64,000 nt of DNA from Pseudomonas cichorii (GTDB taxonomy: Bacteria; Pseudomonadota; Gammaproteobacteria; Pseudomonadales; Pseudomonadaceae): the NCBI RefSeq assembly GCF_018343775.1, contig NZ_CP074349.1, positions 2,532,001-2,596,000 of the forward strand. Reading direction: 5' to 3'. Each line of letters starts with the position of its first letter. Position 1 is the first letter of the stretch. The notes under the pieces are model-generated. The model did not search any database, had not been told where the DNA came from, and worked only from the letters and a program-made list of their open reading frames with translations. This document shows positions 42,623-51,826 of the stretch, one piece after another. A program made the position numbers and the translations under genes.

Positions 42623-44446
42623 ATGGCTGCACTGATTGAAGACTACGCATTGCTGGGTAATTGCCGGACTGCCGCTCTGGTTGCCCGGGATGGTTCACTG
42701 GATTGGCTGTGTTTTCCGCGTTTCGATGCACCTGCCTGTTTCGCGGCCTTGCTGGGTGACAGTGATAATGGTCGCTGGAAGATTGCACCGGCAGAAGAGA
42801 TCACCTCTGTCGAGCGTCGTTATCGCGAAGGCACTCTGATTCTGGAAACCCTGTTCACGACCCCGAGCGGCCGCGCACTGCTGATCGACTTCATGCCCAT
42901 GGGCGTCGACAACCAGGTCGTGCGGACTGTGGTCGGTCTTGAAGGACGGGTGCGTTTCAGCATGGACCTTGCCATTCGCTTCGATTACGGCAGTACGGTG
43001 CCGTGGGTCGAGAAGAAGGATCCACACACCCTGACTGCCGTGGCGGGGCCGGAAATGCTCGTGTTACGCAGCCCGGTTTCCCTTCAGCCCCATGATCACC
43101 ACACCGGCAGTGACTTCCATGTCGCTGCAGGCGAGCGCAAGGTTTTCACCCTGGCTTACCAGCCTTCCTACGAACCGATACTGCCCGAAACCGATGCCGG
43201 GCAGGCGATGGTCCGTACTGAGGCTTTCTGGCGAGCGTTTTCCGATCGCTGCCCTGATGTCGGGCCCTGGACTGCTCAGGTCAAACGTTCGCTGATCACC
43301 CTCAAGGCCATGACCTATCAGCCTACGGGTGGCATCGTTGCCGCAGTGACGACTTCGTTGCCCGAGCAGTTGGGAGGTGAGCGCAACTGGGATTACCGCT
43401 ATTGCTGGTTGCGGGATGCGACCATGACGCTGCTGGCGTTCATGAACCTGGGCTATTTCGAGGAAGCGACAGAGTGGCGTGACTGGCTGCTGCGTTCGGT
43501 AGCGGGCAATCCCGAGCAGATACAGATTATGTATGGGCTGGGCGGTGAGCGACGGCTGCTGGAGTATGAATTGCCCTGGCTGAGCGGTTACAAGGGATCG
43601 CAGCCGGTGCGCATCGGCAACGGTGCCGCAACCCAGATGCAGCTGGATGTCTACGGCGAAGTGGCCGATGCCATGATCCAGGCGCTCAAGGGTGGCATGC
43701 CGCGCCACCCGCGCAGCATTGCGATTTCCAAGGTCGTGATGCCGTTTCTGGAAACGGTCTGGCACTTGCCGGACGCCGGTATCTGGGAGATTCGTTCCGA
43801 GCCCCGGCATTTTACCCATTCCAAGGTCATGGCCTGGGTGGCCTTCGACCGTAATGCGACACAGATAGCCGAGGCTGCGCTCACCGAAGAAGATCGGGCT
43901 CTGGCGCGGCATTTTCGGGATGTGGCGGATCAGATCCACGCCGACGTGTGCCTCAATGGCTTCAATGCGCAGTTGGGCTGTTTCGTACAGACCTATGGCG
44001 CCACCGAAATGGATGCCAGCCTGCTACAGATTGCCCTGACCGGATTCCTGCCCGCCAACGACCCACGAGTGGTCGCCACCGTTGAGCGGATCGAGCGCAC
44101 CCTGATGCAGGATGGCCTGTTGCTGCGTTATGACAATGAACGCAGCGTCGACGGCTTGTCGGGAACTGAAGGGACTTTCCTGGTGTGTTCGTTCTGGCTC
44201 GCCGATGTTTATGTCCTGCAGGGGCGTGCGCGGGAGGCCAGAGAGCTGTTTGACCGCTTGTGCGGCCTGTGCAATGACGTCGGGTTGCTGGCCGAGCAAT
44301 ACGAGCCCCAAGGCAAGCACATGCTGGGTAACTTTCCCCAGGCGTTCAGTCATATCGGCATCATCAATACCGCGCTGAACCTGCATCGTGCGGAGTGCCC
44401 GCTCAAGGCGCGCACATCTCCCGGCGTTGAAAGCTGTACGGGGTAG
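42623..44446 (+). CDS. GH15 family glycoside hydrolase (glucoamylase/trehalase-like)
   Basis: A 607-residue protein of the GH15 family, which includes glucoamylases and the mycobacterial-type trehalases. It starts IEDYALLGNCRTAALVARDGSLDWLCFPRFDAPACFAALLGD, the family's N-terminal domain. The (alpha/alpha)6 barrel follows with GGERNWDYRYCWLRDATMTLLAFMNLG, VRIGNGAATQMQLDVYGEVADAM and SGTEGTFLVCSFWLADVYVLQGR. It has no signal peptide, so it acts in the cytoplasm. Free glucose from trehalose or maltodextrin is the likely product. It ends the gnd-zwf-HAD run, 48 bases after the phosphatase. Glucan versus trehalose preference cannot be decided from sequence reading. Confidence 0.88.
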   Translation: MAALIEDYALLGNCRTAALVARDGSLDWLCFPRFDAPACFAALLGDSDNGRWKIAPAEEITSVERRYREGTLILETLFTTPSGRALLIDFMPMGVDNQVVRTVVGLEGRVRFSMDLAIRFDYGSTVPWVEKKDPHTLTAVAGPEMLVLRSPVSLQPHDHHTGSDFHVAAGERKVFTLAYQPSYEPILPETDAGQAMVRTEAFWRAFSDRCPDVGPWTAQVKRSLITLKAMTYQPTGGIVAAVTTSLPEQLGGERNWDYRYCWLRDATMTLLAFMNLGYFEEATEWRDWLLRSVAGNPEQIQIMYGLGGERRLLEYELPWLSGYKGSQPVRIGNGAATQMQLDVYGEVADAMIQALKGGMPRHPRSIAISKVVMPFLETVWHLPDAGIWEIRSEPRHFTHSKVMAWVAFDRNATQIAEAALTEEDRALARHFRDVADQIHADVCLNGFNAQLGCFVQTYGATEMDASLLQIALTGFLPANDPRVVATVERIERTLMQDGLLLRYDNERSVDGLSGTEGTFLVCSFWLADVYVLQGRAREARELFDRLCGLCNDVGLLAEQYEPQGKHMLGNFPQAFSHIGIINTALNLHRAECPLKARTSPGVESCTG

Positions 44447-44455
44447 GGCGGTGTT

Positions 44456-44509
44456 TTCGCGACTGAAGTCGCTCCTACGGGGATGGTAGGTAGCGAATTC
44501 ATTCGCGAA
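44456..44509. repeat. REP-type palindrome after the GH15 gene
   Basis: Arms beginning TTCGCGACTGAAGTCGCTCCTAC and ending GTAGGTAGCGAATTCATTCGCGAA are largely complementary around a short loop. It is the same type as the elements near 5.37 and 14.70 kb. It lies between convergent genes. Confidence 0.7.
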
Positions 44510-44558
44510 AAATGAATCTGGTCGGCTGGCAATCGATCCCGCAAAGACGCTGCTACGG

Positions 44559-44738
44559 TTAAAGAGCCTTGCTGACTTTCACATCGCTGATCTGGTCATC
44601 GCTCTGGCCGTGCATCTTTTCCAGTGCAGCCCTGGCTTCTTCTACCGAGGCCGATTGCAGTTGTGCGAATTCGAAGCGGCGCTCGCCATTGAGTTTGTAG
44701 CTGACGGCGTACTTGGTCGTGCTGGCAGTGTTGTTCAC
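44559..44738 (-). CDS. Small hypothetical protein of 59 residues, GTG start
   Basis: The minus strand encodes a 59-residue protein beginning at a GTG (MNNTASTTKYAVSYKLNGER). It has GGAG five bases upstream, and continues with a strand-rich RRFEFAQLQSASVEEARAALEKMHGQ, then SDDQISDVKVSK. It starts 17 bases after the stop of the DUF1883 gene and is probably co-transcribed. The short beta-beta-alpha-beta pattern recalls small phage or stress proteins, but I do not recognise a family. The GTG is the only start that reads through the conserved-looking frame. Confidence 0.68.
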   Translation of the reverse strand: MNNTASTTKYAVSYKLNGERRFEFAQLQSASVEEARAALEKMHGQSDDQISDVKVSKAL

Positions 44739-44754
44739 ATTGGCTCCTTGGGCA

Positions 44755-45060
44755 TCAGCTCAGGCGAGAGGTCGAACGGCGGACGATCTTGATCGAGTGG
44801 GTGAATTTCGGTTTGTGGCCAGGGTTCGCACTCGGCTTGCGGCCCGTGGTGTCGATGGTGATATTCCAGAAACCGGTGCTGGGCGCTGCGATCTTGGCCG
44901 GGAACTTGTCGAAAGCACCGCCGTGGTAGGTATGGCGTCCGCCGTTCTTGAAGCTGCGAAAGTTGGCATCGTTCATCAGGCGAATGTTGCACGTTTGCGA
45001 GCATTCGATGACGACCAGATCGTCCTCGTTCAAGTGCTCACGCTGGTGTACGAATTTCAT
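44755..45060 (-). CDS. DUF1883 domain protein
   Basis: A 101-residue protein fitting DUF1883: KFVHQREHLNEDDLVVIECSQTCNIRLMNDANFRSFKNGG, then HTYHGGAFDKFPAKIAAPSTGFWNITIDTTG, with a basic tail (KPKFTHSIKIVRRSTSRLS). The fold is thought to be a small beta barrel. The function is unknown. GGAGACACCC precedes the ATG. The next gene on the strand is the 59-residue protein. The family sometimes accompanies TIR or stress domains, but neither is seen here. Confidence 0.88.
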   Translation of the reverse strand: MKFVHQREHLNEDDLVVIECSQTCNIRLMNDANFRSFKNGGRHTYHGGAFDKFPAKIAAPSTGFWNITIDTTGRKPSANPGHKPKFTHSIKIVRRSTSRLS

Positions 45061-45231
45061 GGGTGTCTCCGAAAGCAGTGGCTTTTTCTGAAAAATCAAA
45101 ACGATAGCATGCGGGGCGTGCCATTTGCCGTTGTTTGGGCGTCAATTGCGCTCTTTCTGGTAAAAAGTGTCCCGTTCGGGATCTAATTGCGCCTGTGCTT
45201 GTCGTAGCACCTTTAAATTGGAGGGGATTGT

Positions 45232-45582
45232 ATGAAACTGGCCGTTGTAGTCATGGCTTTGGCGATGAGCGGATGTGCGACCGTTGCTGATATCGAGCAC
45301 TCGCCTGCAACCCTGAACGTAATTTCCGGCAAGACGCCTCAGCAGTATGCCGACTGTTTTGTCGGCAAGATCAGCGAGAGTCGCAAGCCCCCGCTCATCG
45401 AGCCTCATCGTGACGGCCTGCGCCTGATCGTTGCGCAAAGTTTCAGCAGTGACCCCGCAGCGGTGATTTATGTCGAGAACCGCTCCGGAGGCAGCACGAT
45501 CAAGGTTCATGAACGTCTTTCCAACCTGCCTTTGCGTTTCAAGGATGTACGCAACGCTGCCGAGGCCTGCATTTCAGGCTGA
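45232..45582 (+). CDS. Small putative lipoprotein (116 residues)
   Basis: MKLAVVVMALAMSGCATVADIE gives a short signal peptide ending in a lipobox (MSGC), so the cysteine at 15 is likely lipidated. The mature part is about 100 residues with two conserved-type cysteines (YADCFVG and AEACISG) that could form a disulfide. GGAGGGGATTGT precedes the ATG. I do not recognise a named family. It is convergent with another small lipoprotein gene, with 7 bases between their stops. Confidence 0.75.
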   Translation: MKLAVVVMALAMSGCATVADIEHSPATLNVISGKTPQQYADCFVGKISESRKPPLIEPHRDGLRLIVAQSFSSDPAAVIYVENRSGGSTIKVHERLSNLPLRFKDVRNAAEACISG

Positions 45583-45589
45583 TCGCCCT

Positions 45590-45871
45590 TTATTTGCACA
45601 CCACCAGAACGCTACGGCTCTTGTAGTTGCCCACGTCCAGGCCAAGGGTTTTCTCGCTTTCGGCGGGGCGGGGCGTGCCATCGGTGCCGACGATCTCATA
45701 ACCGGTGCCCGCACAGGAAGCATCGGCCTTTTCATAGCAGCTGGCCCATGACATCGCTTCTCCCGAGCAATCGATGCTCAGGCCTTGCTTGCCATTTTTC
45801 AGGTAAGTGTTGGAGGCGGTGGCGCAGCCAGTCAGGCCCAGTACAGCAATAATGGACAGAACTCTGATCAT
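45590..45871 (-). CDS. Small putative lipoprotein (93 residues)
   Basis: The protein starts MIRVLSIIAVLGLTGCATASN, with a signal peptide and LTGC lipobox (lipidated Cys16). The mature part reads NGKQGLSIDCSGEAMSWASCYEKADASCAGTGYEIVGTDG, with several cysteines, then VGNYKSRSVLVVCK. This is the pattern of small Pseudomonas outer-membrane lipoproteins of unknown role. It faces the plus-strand lipoprotein at 45232. Both share a CAT start and cysteine-rich mature parts, but not clear sequence identity. Confidence 0.78.
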   Translation of the reverse strand: MIRVLSIIAVLGLTGCATASNTYLKNGKQGLSIDCSGEAMSWASCYEKADASCAGTGYEIVGTDGTPRPAESEKTLGLDVGNYKSRSVLVVCK

Positions 45872-46055
45872 GTTTTTCGCTTCAAGATAAGGCCGGGGGG
45901 AAGTTTGCAATACGAGGCTTGGACTGATCGTCGGTGCCATCGTTCCGCCATGTGATTCATGATAATTCTTCTGTCATGTGTCTGTCGTCATGTCATCACC
46001 GTGCTGCAATCGGTTTGCGTTGCAATCGTCGCAAATCCGAATGGAGAGGCGACTC

Positions 46056-47417
46056 ATGCGACTGTGCATAATCGGTGCCGGATACGTGGGGCTGGTGACG
46101 GCGGCCTGCTTTGCCGAAATGGGCAATCAGGTGCTGTGTGTCGAAACCCGCTTACAGAGAATTGCCGCCTTGCGGCGTGGTGAGTGTCCCATTTACGAGC
46201 CAGGTCTTGAGCCCATGCTCAAGGAGCATCAGGCCAGCGGGTTGCTCAGGTTTACCTCAAGCCTGGAGGAGGGCGTACGCCAGGCCGATATCATTTTCAT
46301 TGCGGTGGGCACGCCGGGCAATGAAGACGGTGCGGCGGACCTGTCCCAGGTGCTGAAAGTCGCCGATCAGTTGGGGCAATCCCTGAATCGGGCTTGCCTG
46401 GTGGTCAACAAGTCAACCGTGCCGGTGGGTACTGCCGAAGCGTTGTCCCAGCGCATCAACGGGCATCTTTCGCGACGCGGCCTGACTGCGCGTGTAACGG
46501 TGGCGAGCAACCCCGAGTTTCTCAAGGAAGGCGCGGCCATCGAGGACTTCATGAGGCCGGACAGGGTGATTCTGGGCTGTGCGGAGCCTGAGTCCGTGCA
46601 ACTGTTGCAACGCTTGTACGGGCCGTTTCTGCGCAACCGCGAGCGCGCGCTGGTCATGGACATACGCGCCGCAGAGTTCAGCAAATACGCCGCCAATGCA
46701 TTCCTGGCGACAAAGATTTCCTTCATCAATGAAATGGCCGGCCTGTGTGCTCATCTGGGCGTGGATATCGAGCAGGTGCGGCGCGGTATCGGCAGTGACA
46801 AACGCATCGGCACGCATTTCATTTACGCCGGTTGCGGCTATGGCGGTTCGTGTTTTCCCAAGGATGTGCGGGCACTGATTCGAACGGCCGAGCAGCAGGG
46901 GTTCGATCCGCAGATTCTGCGTGCGGTGCAGCAGCGCAATGCAACCCAGAAGACCCTGCTGTTCGAGGCCTTGCACCAGCATTTTGGTGGTTATATGCAG
47001 GGGCGGGTGGTTGCGTTGTGGGGGCTGGCCTTCAAGCCCGGCACCGACGACATTCGTGAAGCCCCAAGCCTGGTCCTGATTGATGCCTTGCTGGCGGCGG
47101 GTGTCAAAGTTCAGGCCACGGACCCGGCGGCCATGGGACCGGTGGCCGAATATTATTCCGGCGCAGTGCAAAGTGGTCAGCTACGCTTGAGCGAGTCGCT
47201 GTACAGCTGTGTCGAAGGCGCAGATGCAGTGGTTCTGCTGACCGAATGGAAGCAGTTTCGTCAGCCGGATTTCATCCGCGTTCGGGGCCTTATGCGCATG
47301 CCCGTGATTTTCGATGGGCGCAATATCTATGATTTTGCGGAACTATCTGCTCATGGATTCCTCTACCATGGCATCGGACGGCCAGTGGCGGGGCATTGTA
47401 AGGTGACCGCCGCCTGA
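46056..47417 (+). CDS. ugd: UDP-glucose 6-dehydrogenase
   Basis: Ugd oxidises UDP-glucose twice with NAD to UDP-glucuronate, a precursor of exopolysaccharide and lipid A modifications. The 453-residue protein starts MRLCIIGAGYVGLVTAACFAEMG, the NAD fold, and has STVPVGTAEALSQRI, SNPEFLKEGAAIEDFMRPDRVILG, and the catalytic-cysteine motif YGGSCFPKDVRALIR. GGAGAGG precedes the ATG; an upstream frame (MSVVMSSPCC...) lacks a site. It is followed by galU after about 45 bases, which supplies its UDP-glucose substrate. Confidence 0.95.
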   Translation: MRLCIIGAGYVGLVTAACFAEMGNQVLCVETRLQRIAALRRGECPIYEPGLEPMLKEHQASGLLRFTSSLEEGVRQADIIFIAVGTPGNEDGAADLSQVLKVADQLGQSLNRACLVVNKSTVPVGTAEALSQRINGHLSRRGLTARVTVASNPEFLKEGAAIEDFMRPDRVILGCAEPESVQLLQRLYGPFLRNRERALVMDIRAAEFSKYAANAFLATKISFINEMAGLCAHLGVDIEQVRRGIGSDKRIGTHFIYAGCGYGGSCFPKDVRALIRTAEQQGFDPQILRAVQQRNATQKTLLFEALHQHFGGYMQGRVVALWGLAFKPGTDDIREAPSLVLIDALLAAGVKVQATDPAAMGPVAEYYSGAVQSGQLRLSESLYSCVEGADAVVLLTEWKQFRQPDFIRVRGLMRMPVIFDGRNIYDFAELSAHGFLYHGIGRPVAGHCKVTAA

Positions 47418-47461
47418 TTAGACTGCGCCGCTAACACCAACAGCCCTTACCAAGGACTTTT

Positions 47462-48301
47462 ATGATCAAGAAATGCTTGTTCCCAGCAGCCGGTTACGGT
47501 ACTCGCTTTTTGCCAGCGACCAAGGCCATGCCCAAGGAAATGCTGCCGGTGGTCAACAAGCCACTGATCCAATACGGTGTGGAAGAAGCGCTCGCCGCTG
47601 GTTTGAATGAGATCTCCATCGTCACCGGTCGCGGCAAGCGCGCACTGGAAGACCATTTCGACATCAGCTACGAGCTGGAGCACCAGATCAAGGGTACGGA
47701 TAAAGAGAAGTACCTGGTCGGTATTCGCAAACTGATCGACGAGTGCAGCTTCTCCTACACTCGCCAGACCGAAATGAAAGGTCTGGGTCACGCGATCCTC
47801 AGCGGTCGTCCTCTGATCGGCAAGGAAGCGTTCGCCGTTGTTCTGGCGGACGACCTGTGTGTCAACCTCGATGGCGACGGCGTGCTGGCCCAGATGGTCA
47901 AGCTGCACAACCATTACGGCTGCTCGATCATCGCGATCCAGGAAGTCGATCCTCAGGAAACCAACAAGTACGGCGTCATTGCCGGTGACGAAATCAAGCC
48001 GGGCCTGTTCCGTGTCACCGACATGGTCGAGAAGCCAAAGCCTGAAGACGCTCCATCGAACATGGCGATCATTGGTCGTTATATTCTGACGCCGGACATC
48101 TTCGAGAAAATCGAACAGACCGCTCCAGGCAAAGGCGGCGAGATCCAGATCACCGACGCCCTGATGAAGCAGGCTGCCGAAGGCAACGTGCTGGCTTACA
48201 AGTTCAAGGGCCAGCGTTTCGACTGCGGTGGTGCAGAAGGCTATATCGAAGCGACCAACTTCTGCTTCGAGCATTTCTACAAAACGGGCAAGGCTTACTG
48301 A
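47462..48301 (+). CDS. galU: UTP-glucose-1-phosphate uridylyltransferase
   Basis: GalU makes UDP-glucose from glucose 1-phosphate and UTP. The 279-residue protein shows KCLFPAAGYGTRFLPATKAMPKEMLPV (nucleotide-binding loop), ISIVTGRGKRALEDHFD, FAVVLADDLCVN, VIAGDEIKPGLFRVTDMVEKPKPEDAPSN and GCGGAEGY-type FDCGGAEGYIEATNFCFEHF near the end. It follows ugd in the same direction and ends with a strong terminator. The pair supplies UDP-glucose and UDP-glucuronate. Assignment is secure. Confidence 0.96.
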   Translation: MIKKCLFPAAGYGTRFLPATKAMPKEMLPVVNKPLIQYGVEEALAAGLNEISIVTGRGKRALEDHFDISYELEHQIKGTDKEKYLVGIRKLIDECSFSYTRQTEMKGLGHAILSGRPLIGKEAFAVVLADDLCVNLDGDGVLAQMVKLHNHYGCSIIAIQEVDPQETNKYGVIAGDEIKPGLFRVTDMVEKPKPEDAPSNMAIIGRYILTPDIFEKIEQTAPGKGGEIQITDALMKQAAEGNVLAYKFKGQRFDCGGAEGYIEATNFCFEHFYKTGKAY

Positions 48302-48321
48302 TTCACGCTCGCACGCTTCAA

Positions 48322-48354
48322 GACAAGGCCACCTTCGGGTGGCCTTGTCGTTTT
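48322..48354 (+). terminator. Intrinsic terminator after galU
   Basis: A perfect 12-bp stem GACAAGGCCACC with GGTGGCCTTGTC closes on a TTCG tetraloop and is followed by GTTTTC. It ends the ugd-galU run. Confidence 0.92.
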
Positions 48355-48403
48355 CTGACTGACCGTTTAGCGGTTATGCTGGCCCATCGCTAAGGAGACA
48401 GTA

Positions 48404-49762
48404 ATGGCTTACGACTTCGATCTTTTTGTAATTGGTGCCGGTTCCGGCGGTGTCAGGGCGGCGCGTTTTGCTGCCGGTTTCGGTGCGCGAGTGGCCGTAG
48501 CCGAAAGTCGCTATCTGGGTGGCACATGCGTCAACGTGGGCTGTGTGCCCAAGAAGCTTCTGGTGTACGGCGCGCATTACTCCGAAGATTTCGAGCAGGC
48601 CAAAGGTTTTGGCTGGTCGCTGGGCGAGGCACAATTCGACTGGGCCACGCTGATCGCCAACAAGGACCGCGAAATCAACCGCCTCAACGGCATCTATCGC
48701 AATCTGCTGGTCAACAGCGGCGTCACGCTGCTGGAAGGCCATGCCCGGATCACCGGGCCGCAGCGTGTTGAGATAAACGGCCAGAGCTACAGTGCCGAAC
48801 GCATTCTGATTGCGACCGGTGGCTGGCCACAGGTGCCTGACGTGCCGGGTCGCGAGCATGCCATTACCTCCAATGAAGCCTTCTACCTCAAGGAATTGCC
48901 AAAGCGCGTGACAGTGGTCGGCGGAGGCTACATTGCTGTCGAGTTCGCTTCGATCTTCAACGGTCTGGGGGCCGACACCACGCTGCTCTATCGCGGCGAT
49001 CTGTTCCTGCGTGGCTTCGATAGTGGTGTGCGTACCCACCTGCATGAAGAACTGGTGAAGCGACACATGAATGTGCGTTTCAACAGCGATATCGAGCGTA
49101 TCGAAAAACAGGCCGATGGCAGCCTGTTGCTGTCCCTCAAGGATGGCAGCAGCCTGGAGACAGACTGTGTGTTCTACGCCACGGGTCGTCGCCCGATGCT
49201 CGATAACCTCGGTCTGGAAAGCGTCAACATCAAGCTGGACGAGCGCGGCTACATTGAAGTCGACGAGCATTATCAGAGCAGCGAGCCTTCGATCCTGGCC
49301 ATTGGCGATGTAATCGGTGGCGTGCAACTGACGCCGGTGGCGCTGGCCGAAGGCATGGCCGTGGCCCGCCGCCTGTTCAAGCCTGAGCAGTATCGCCCGG
49401 TGGACTATAACCATATTCCGACGGCGGTCTTCAGCCTGCCGAACATTGGTACTGTCGGCCTGACCGAAGAGGACGCCATCAAGGCCGGGCATGAGGTGCA
49501 GATTTTCGAGAGCCGCTTCCGCCCCATGAAACTGACCCTGACCGACGTTCAGGAGAAGACCTTCATGAAACTGGTGGTTGACGCCCGGACCGACCGCGTA
49601 CTGGGTTGCCACATGGTCGGCCCGGATGCCGGCGAGATCGTCCAGAGCCTGGCAATCGCCCTGAAGGCCGGCGCGACCAAACAGATATTCGACGACACCA
49701 TCGGCGTACACCCGACTGCAGCGGAAGAGTTTGTGACGATGAGGACGCCGGTGGCGCGCTGA
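48404..49762 (+). CDS. gor: Glutathione-disulfide reductase
   Basis: Gor reduces glutathione disulfide with NADPH. The 452-residue flavoprotein starts [22 protein letters not shown] (FAD fold), has [21 protein letters not shown] with redox cysteines at 42 and 47, [19 protein letters not shown] as the NADPH fold, [17 protein letters not shown], and the C-terminal [16 protein letters not shown] with the catalytic His/Glu pair. It lies 50 bases after the galU terminator. It is followed by a REP-like palindrome. Assignment is secure. Confidence 0.96.
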   Translation: MAYDFDLFVIGAGSGGVRAARFAAGFGARVAVAESRYLGGTCVNVGCVPKKLLVYGAHYSEDFEQAKGFGWSLGEAQFDWATLIANKDREINRLNGIYRNLLVNSGVTLLEGHARITGPQRVEINGQSYSAERILIATGGWPQVPDVPGREHAITSNEAFYLKELPKRVTVVGGGYIAVEFASIFNGLGADTTLLYRGDLFLRGFDSGVRTHLHEELVKRHMNVRFNSDIERIEKQADGSLLLSLKDGSSLETDCVFYATGRRPMLDNLGLESVNIKLDERGYIEVDEHYQSSEPSILAIGDVIGGVQLTPVALAEGMAVARRLFKPEQYRPVDYNHIPTAVFSLPNIGTVGLTEEDAIKAGHEVQIFESRFRPMKLTLTDVQEKTFMKLVVDARTDRVLGCHMVGPDAGEIVQSLAIALKAGATKQIFDDTIGVHPTAAEEFVTMRTPVAR

Positions 49763-49768
49763 GGAACT

Positions 49769-49829
49769 CTTGCAGCTTGAAGCTTTGTAGCTAGTACCCA
49801 GCTACAAGCCGCAAGCTTTAAGCTGCAAG
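49769..49829. repeat. Palindromic repeat after gor
   Basis: CTTGCAGCTTGAAGCTTTGTAGCT pairs imperfectly with AGCTACAAGCCGCAAGCTTTAAGCTGCAAG. The AGCTTGCAGCTTGAAGC-type unit is a known kind of dispersed repeat in Pseudomonas intergenic regions. It may help terminate gor transcription (inference). Confidence 0.7.
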
Positions 49830-49955
49830 CGATGTTGCGGTGTTTCTAATATTTGTTTTTTTCATAATTAGCTTATAAGAAAATGTGCTTTTTAATGATT
49901 TTGTTATGCGCTTAGTCTTGTGGGACAGGCTTTAAAGTCATTCAGGAGCAATACC

Positions 49956-50774
49956 ATGAGCAACGTCAGCGCTTTACCAGTCCAGCAAGGGACTCCAGGC
50001 CCGGAAAAATCAGGCAGCGTCCGGGATCGGGTTTCGCCTGAGGAGTGGGAAGTGCGGGTCAAGCTGGCGGCGGCTTATCGTCTGGCGGCACTCAAGCGCT
50101 GGACCGATCACATCTACACCCATTTCTCCGCACGGGTTCCTGGCCCGGACGAGCATTTCCTGATCAACGCCTTTGGCCTGTTGTTCGATGAAATTACCGC
50201 ATCGAACCTGGTCAAGGTCGATCTCGACGGCACCATCGTCGATGACCCGACGGGGCTTGGCATCAACTACGCCGGTTACGTGATTCATAGCGCGATCCAT
50301 GGCGCACGTCCCGATCTTCAGGCGGTACTGCATACCCATACCCGCGACGGCATTGCGGTTTCTGCCCAGAAGGATGGCTTGCTGCTTATTTCCCAGCATT
50401 CTCTGGGGTTCTCGGGGCGAGTGGCCTATCACGGTTATGAAGGGGTGGCACTGAACCTGGACGAGCGTGAGCGGCTGGTGGCGGATCTGGGCGACAAGAG
50501 CGTGATGATCCTGCGCAACCATGGCTTGCTGACTGCCGGGGTGAGTGTCGAGCATGCGTTCCAGCAACTGCAATCGCTGGAGTACGCCTGCAATATCCAG
50601 ATCGCCGCTCAGGCTGCTGGCAATGCGGAGCTGGTTTTCCCGCCTGCAGAAGTGATCGCCACTGTGGAAAATCAGGTCAAGGCCTTCAAGGATGGTGACG
50701 AGCCCTATGTGTCCAGGCACTGGAATGCACTGATCCGTCAACTTGAACGCACCGATACCGAATACAAGACCTGA
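49956..50774 (+). CDS. Class II aldolase/adducin family protein
   Basis: A 272-residue protein of the class II aldolase/adducin family, zinc-dependent enzymes acting on phosphorylated or free sugars. After VSPEEWEVRVKLAAAYRLAALKRW it has DHIYTHFSARVPGPDEHFLINAFGLLFDEITASNLVKVDLDG, the substrate-binding start. A zinc motif VLHTHTRDG follows, then LRNHGLLTAGVSVEHAFQQL with the third His. CAGGAG precedes the ATG (MSNVSALPV). There is no sugar cluster around it. Whether it is an aldolase or an adducin-like non-enzyme cannot be told. Confidence 0.88.
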   Translation: MSNVSALPVQQGTPGPEKSGSVRDRVSPEEWEVRVKLAAAYRLAALKRWTDHIYTHFSARVPGPDEHFLINAFGLLFDEITASNLVKVDLDGTIVDDPTGLGINYAGYVIHSAIHGARPDLQAVLHTHTRDGIAVSAQKDGLLLISQHSLGFSGRVAYHGYEGVALNLDERERLVADLGDKSVMILRNHGLLTAGVSVEHAFQQLQSLEYACNIQIAAQAAGNAELVFPPAEVIATVENQVKAFKDGDEPYVSRHWNALIRQLERTDTEYKT

Positions 50775-50893
50775 TGTCGGGTGAGGTCAGGCTTTTTCAC
50801 GATGACTGTAAAACACGGGACATTGTCCTTGTTGGATGATGCTCGTTTTCAATTGTTGGTGTAGTGTGCGCACCCAAAACAAGGGGCGCATGC

Positions 50894-51802
50894 ATGCAAA
50901 ACCTGCTGAACGAAATTCTTGATGAAGTCAGGCCCTTGCTCGGCCAGGGCAAGGTCGCCAATTACATTCCTGCGCTGGGTGAAGTTCGCCCTGATCAATT
51001 GGGTATTGCGGTCTATAGCAACAGCGGCGAGGTGTTCCATGCCGGCGATGCTGCCACGCCGTTTTCGATCCAGAGTATCTCCAAAGTCTTCAGCCTGGTT
51101 CAGGCCATCGGACATTCCGGCGAGGACATCTGGAAGCGTCTGGGGCATGAGCCTTCAGGTCAGCCTTTCAACTCGCTGGTCCAGCTGGAGTTCGAGCGGG
51201 GCAGGCCGCGCAACCCTTTCATCAACGCCGGGGCGCTGGTGATCTGTGATATCAATCAGGCGCGTTTCGCAGCTCCCGCGCTGTCCATGCGCGACTTCGT
51301 GCGACGTCTGTGCGGCAACCCGACCATCATTTCCGATGCCAAGGTCGCGGAGTCCGAATATCAGCACCGTTCCCGCAATGCTGCTGCGGCCTATCTGATG
51401 AAGTCCTTCGATAACTTCAATGGCGACGTCGAAGACGTGCTGCGCAGTTATTTCCATCATTGCGCTCTGAGCATGAACTGCATCGATCTGGCGCGGGCCT
51501 TCGGTTTTCTGGCCAATCAGGGCTTCTGCACCCACAGCGGCGAGCAGATCCTGACGGCACGCCAGGCCACGCAACTGAACTCGATCATGGCCACCAGCGG
51601 TCTTTACGACGAAGCCGGTAACTTTGCCTATCGGGTCGGCCTGCCGGGCAAGAGCGGCGTGGGCGGTGGTATTGTTGCCGTGGTGCCGGGACGGTTTTCT
51701 GTTTGTGTCTGGTCCCCGGAATTGAACGCGGCGGGCAATTCGCTGGTCGGTATGGCAGCGCTGGAAAAACTGAGTGCGAGGATTGAGTGGTCTGTGTTCT
51801 AG
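50894..51802 (+). CDS. glsA: Glutaminase (serine beta-lactamase fold)
   Basis: GlsA hydrolyses glutamine to glutamate and ammonia. The 302-residue protein shows [20 protein letters not shown], the catalytic SxxK, plus [15 protein letters not shown], a [21 protein letters not shown] segment, [23 protein letters not shown] and a C-terminal [42 protein letters not shown] is 8 bases before the chosen ATG; a start ten codons upstream would be less well placed. It has no signal peptide, and lies between the aldolase-II gene and the DUF1615 lipoprotein gene. Confidence 0.94.
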   Translation: MQNLLNEILDEVRPLLGQGKVANYIPALGEVRPDQLGIAVYSNSGEVFHAGDAATPFSIQSISKVFSLVQAIGHSGEDIWKRLGHEPSGQPFNSLVQLEFERGRPRNPFINAGALVICDINQARFAAPALSMRDFVRRLCGNPTIISDAKVAESEYQHRSRNAAAAYLMKSFDNFNGDVEDVLRSYFHHCALSMNCIDLARAFGFLANQGFCTHSGEQILTARQATQLNSIMATSGLYDEAGNFAYRVGLPGKSGVGGGIVAVVPGRFSVCVWSPELNAAGNSLVGMAALEKLSARIEWSVF

Positions 51803-51826
51803 ACCAGTATCGAGAGAGGTAAGCAA

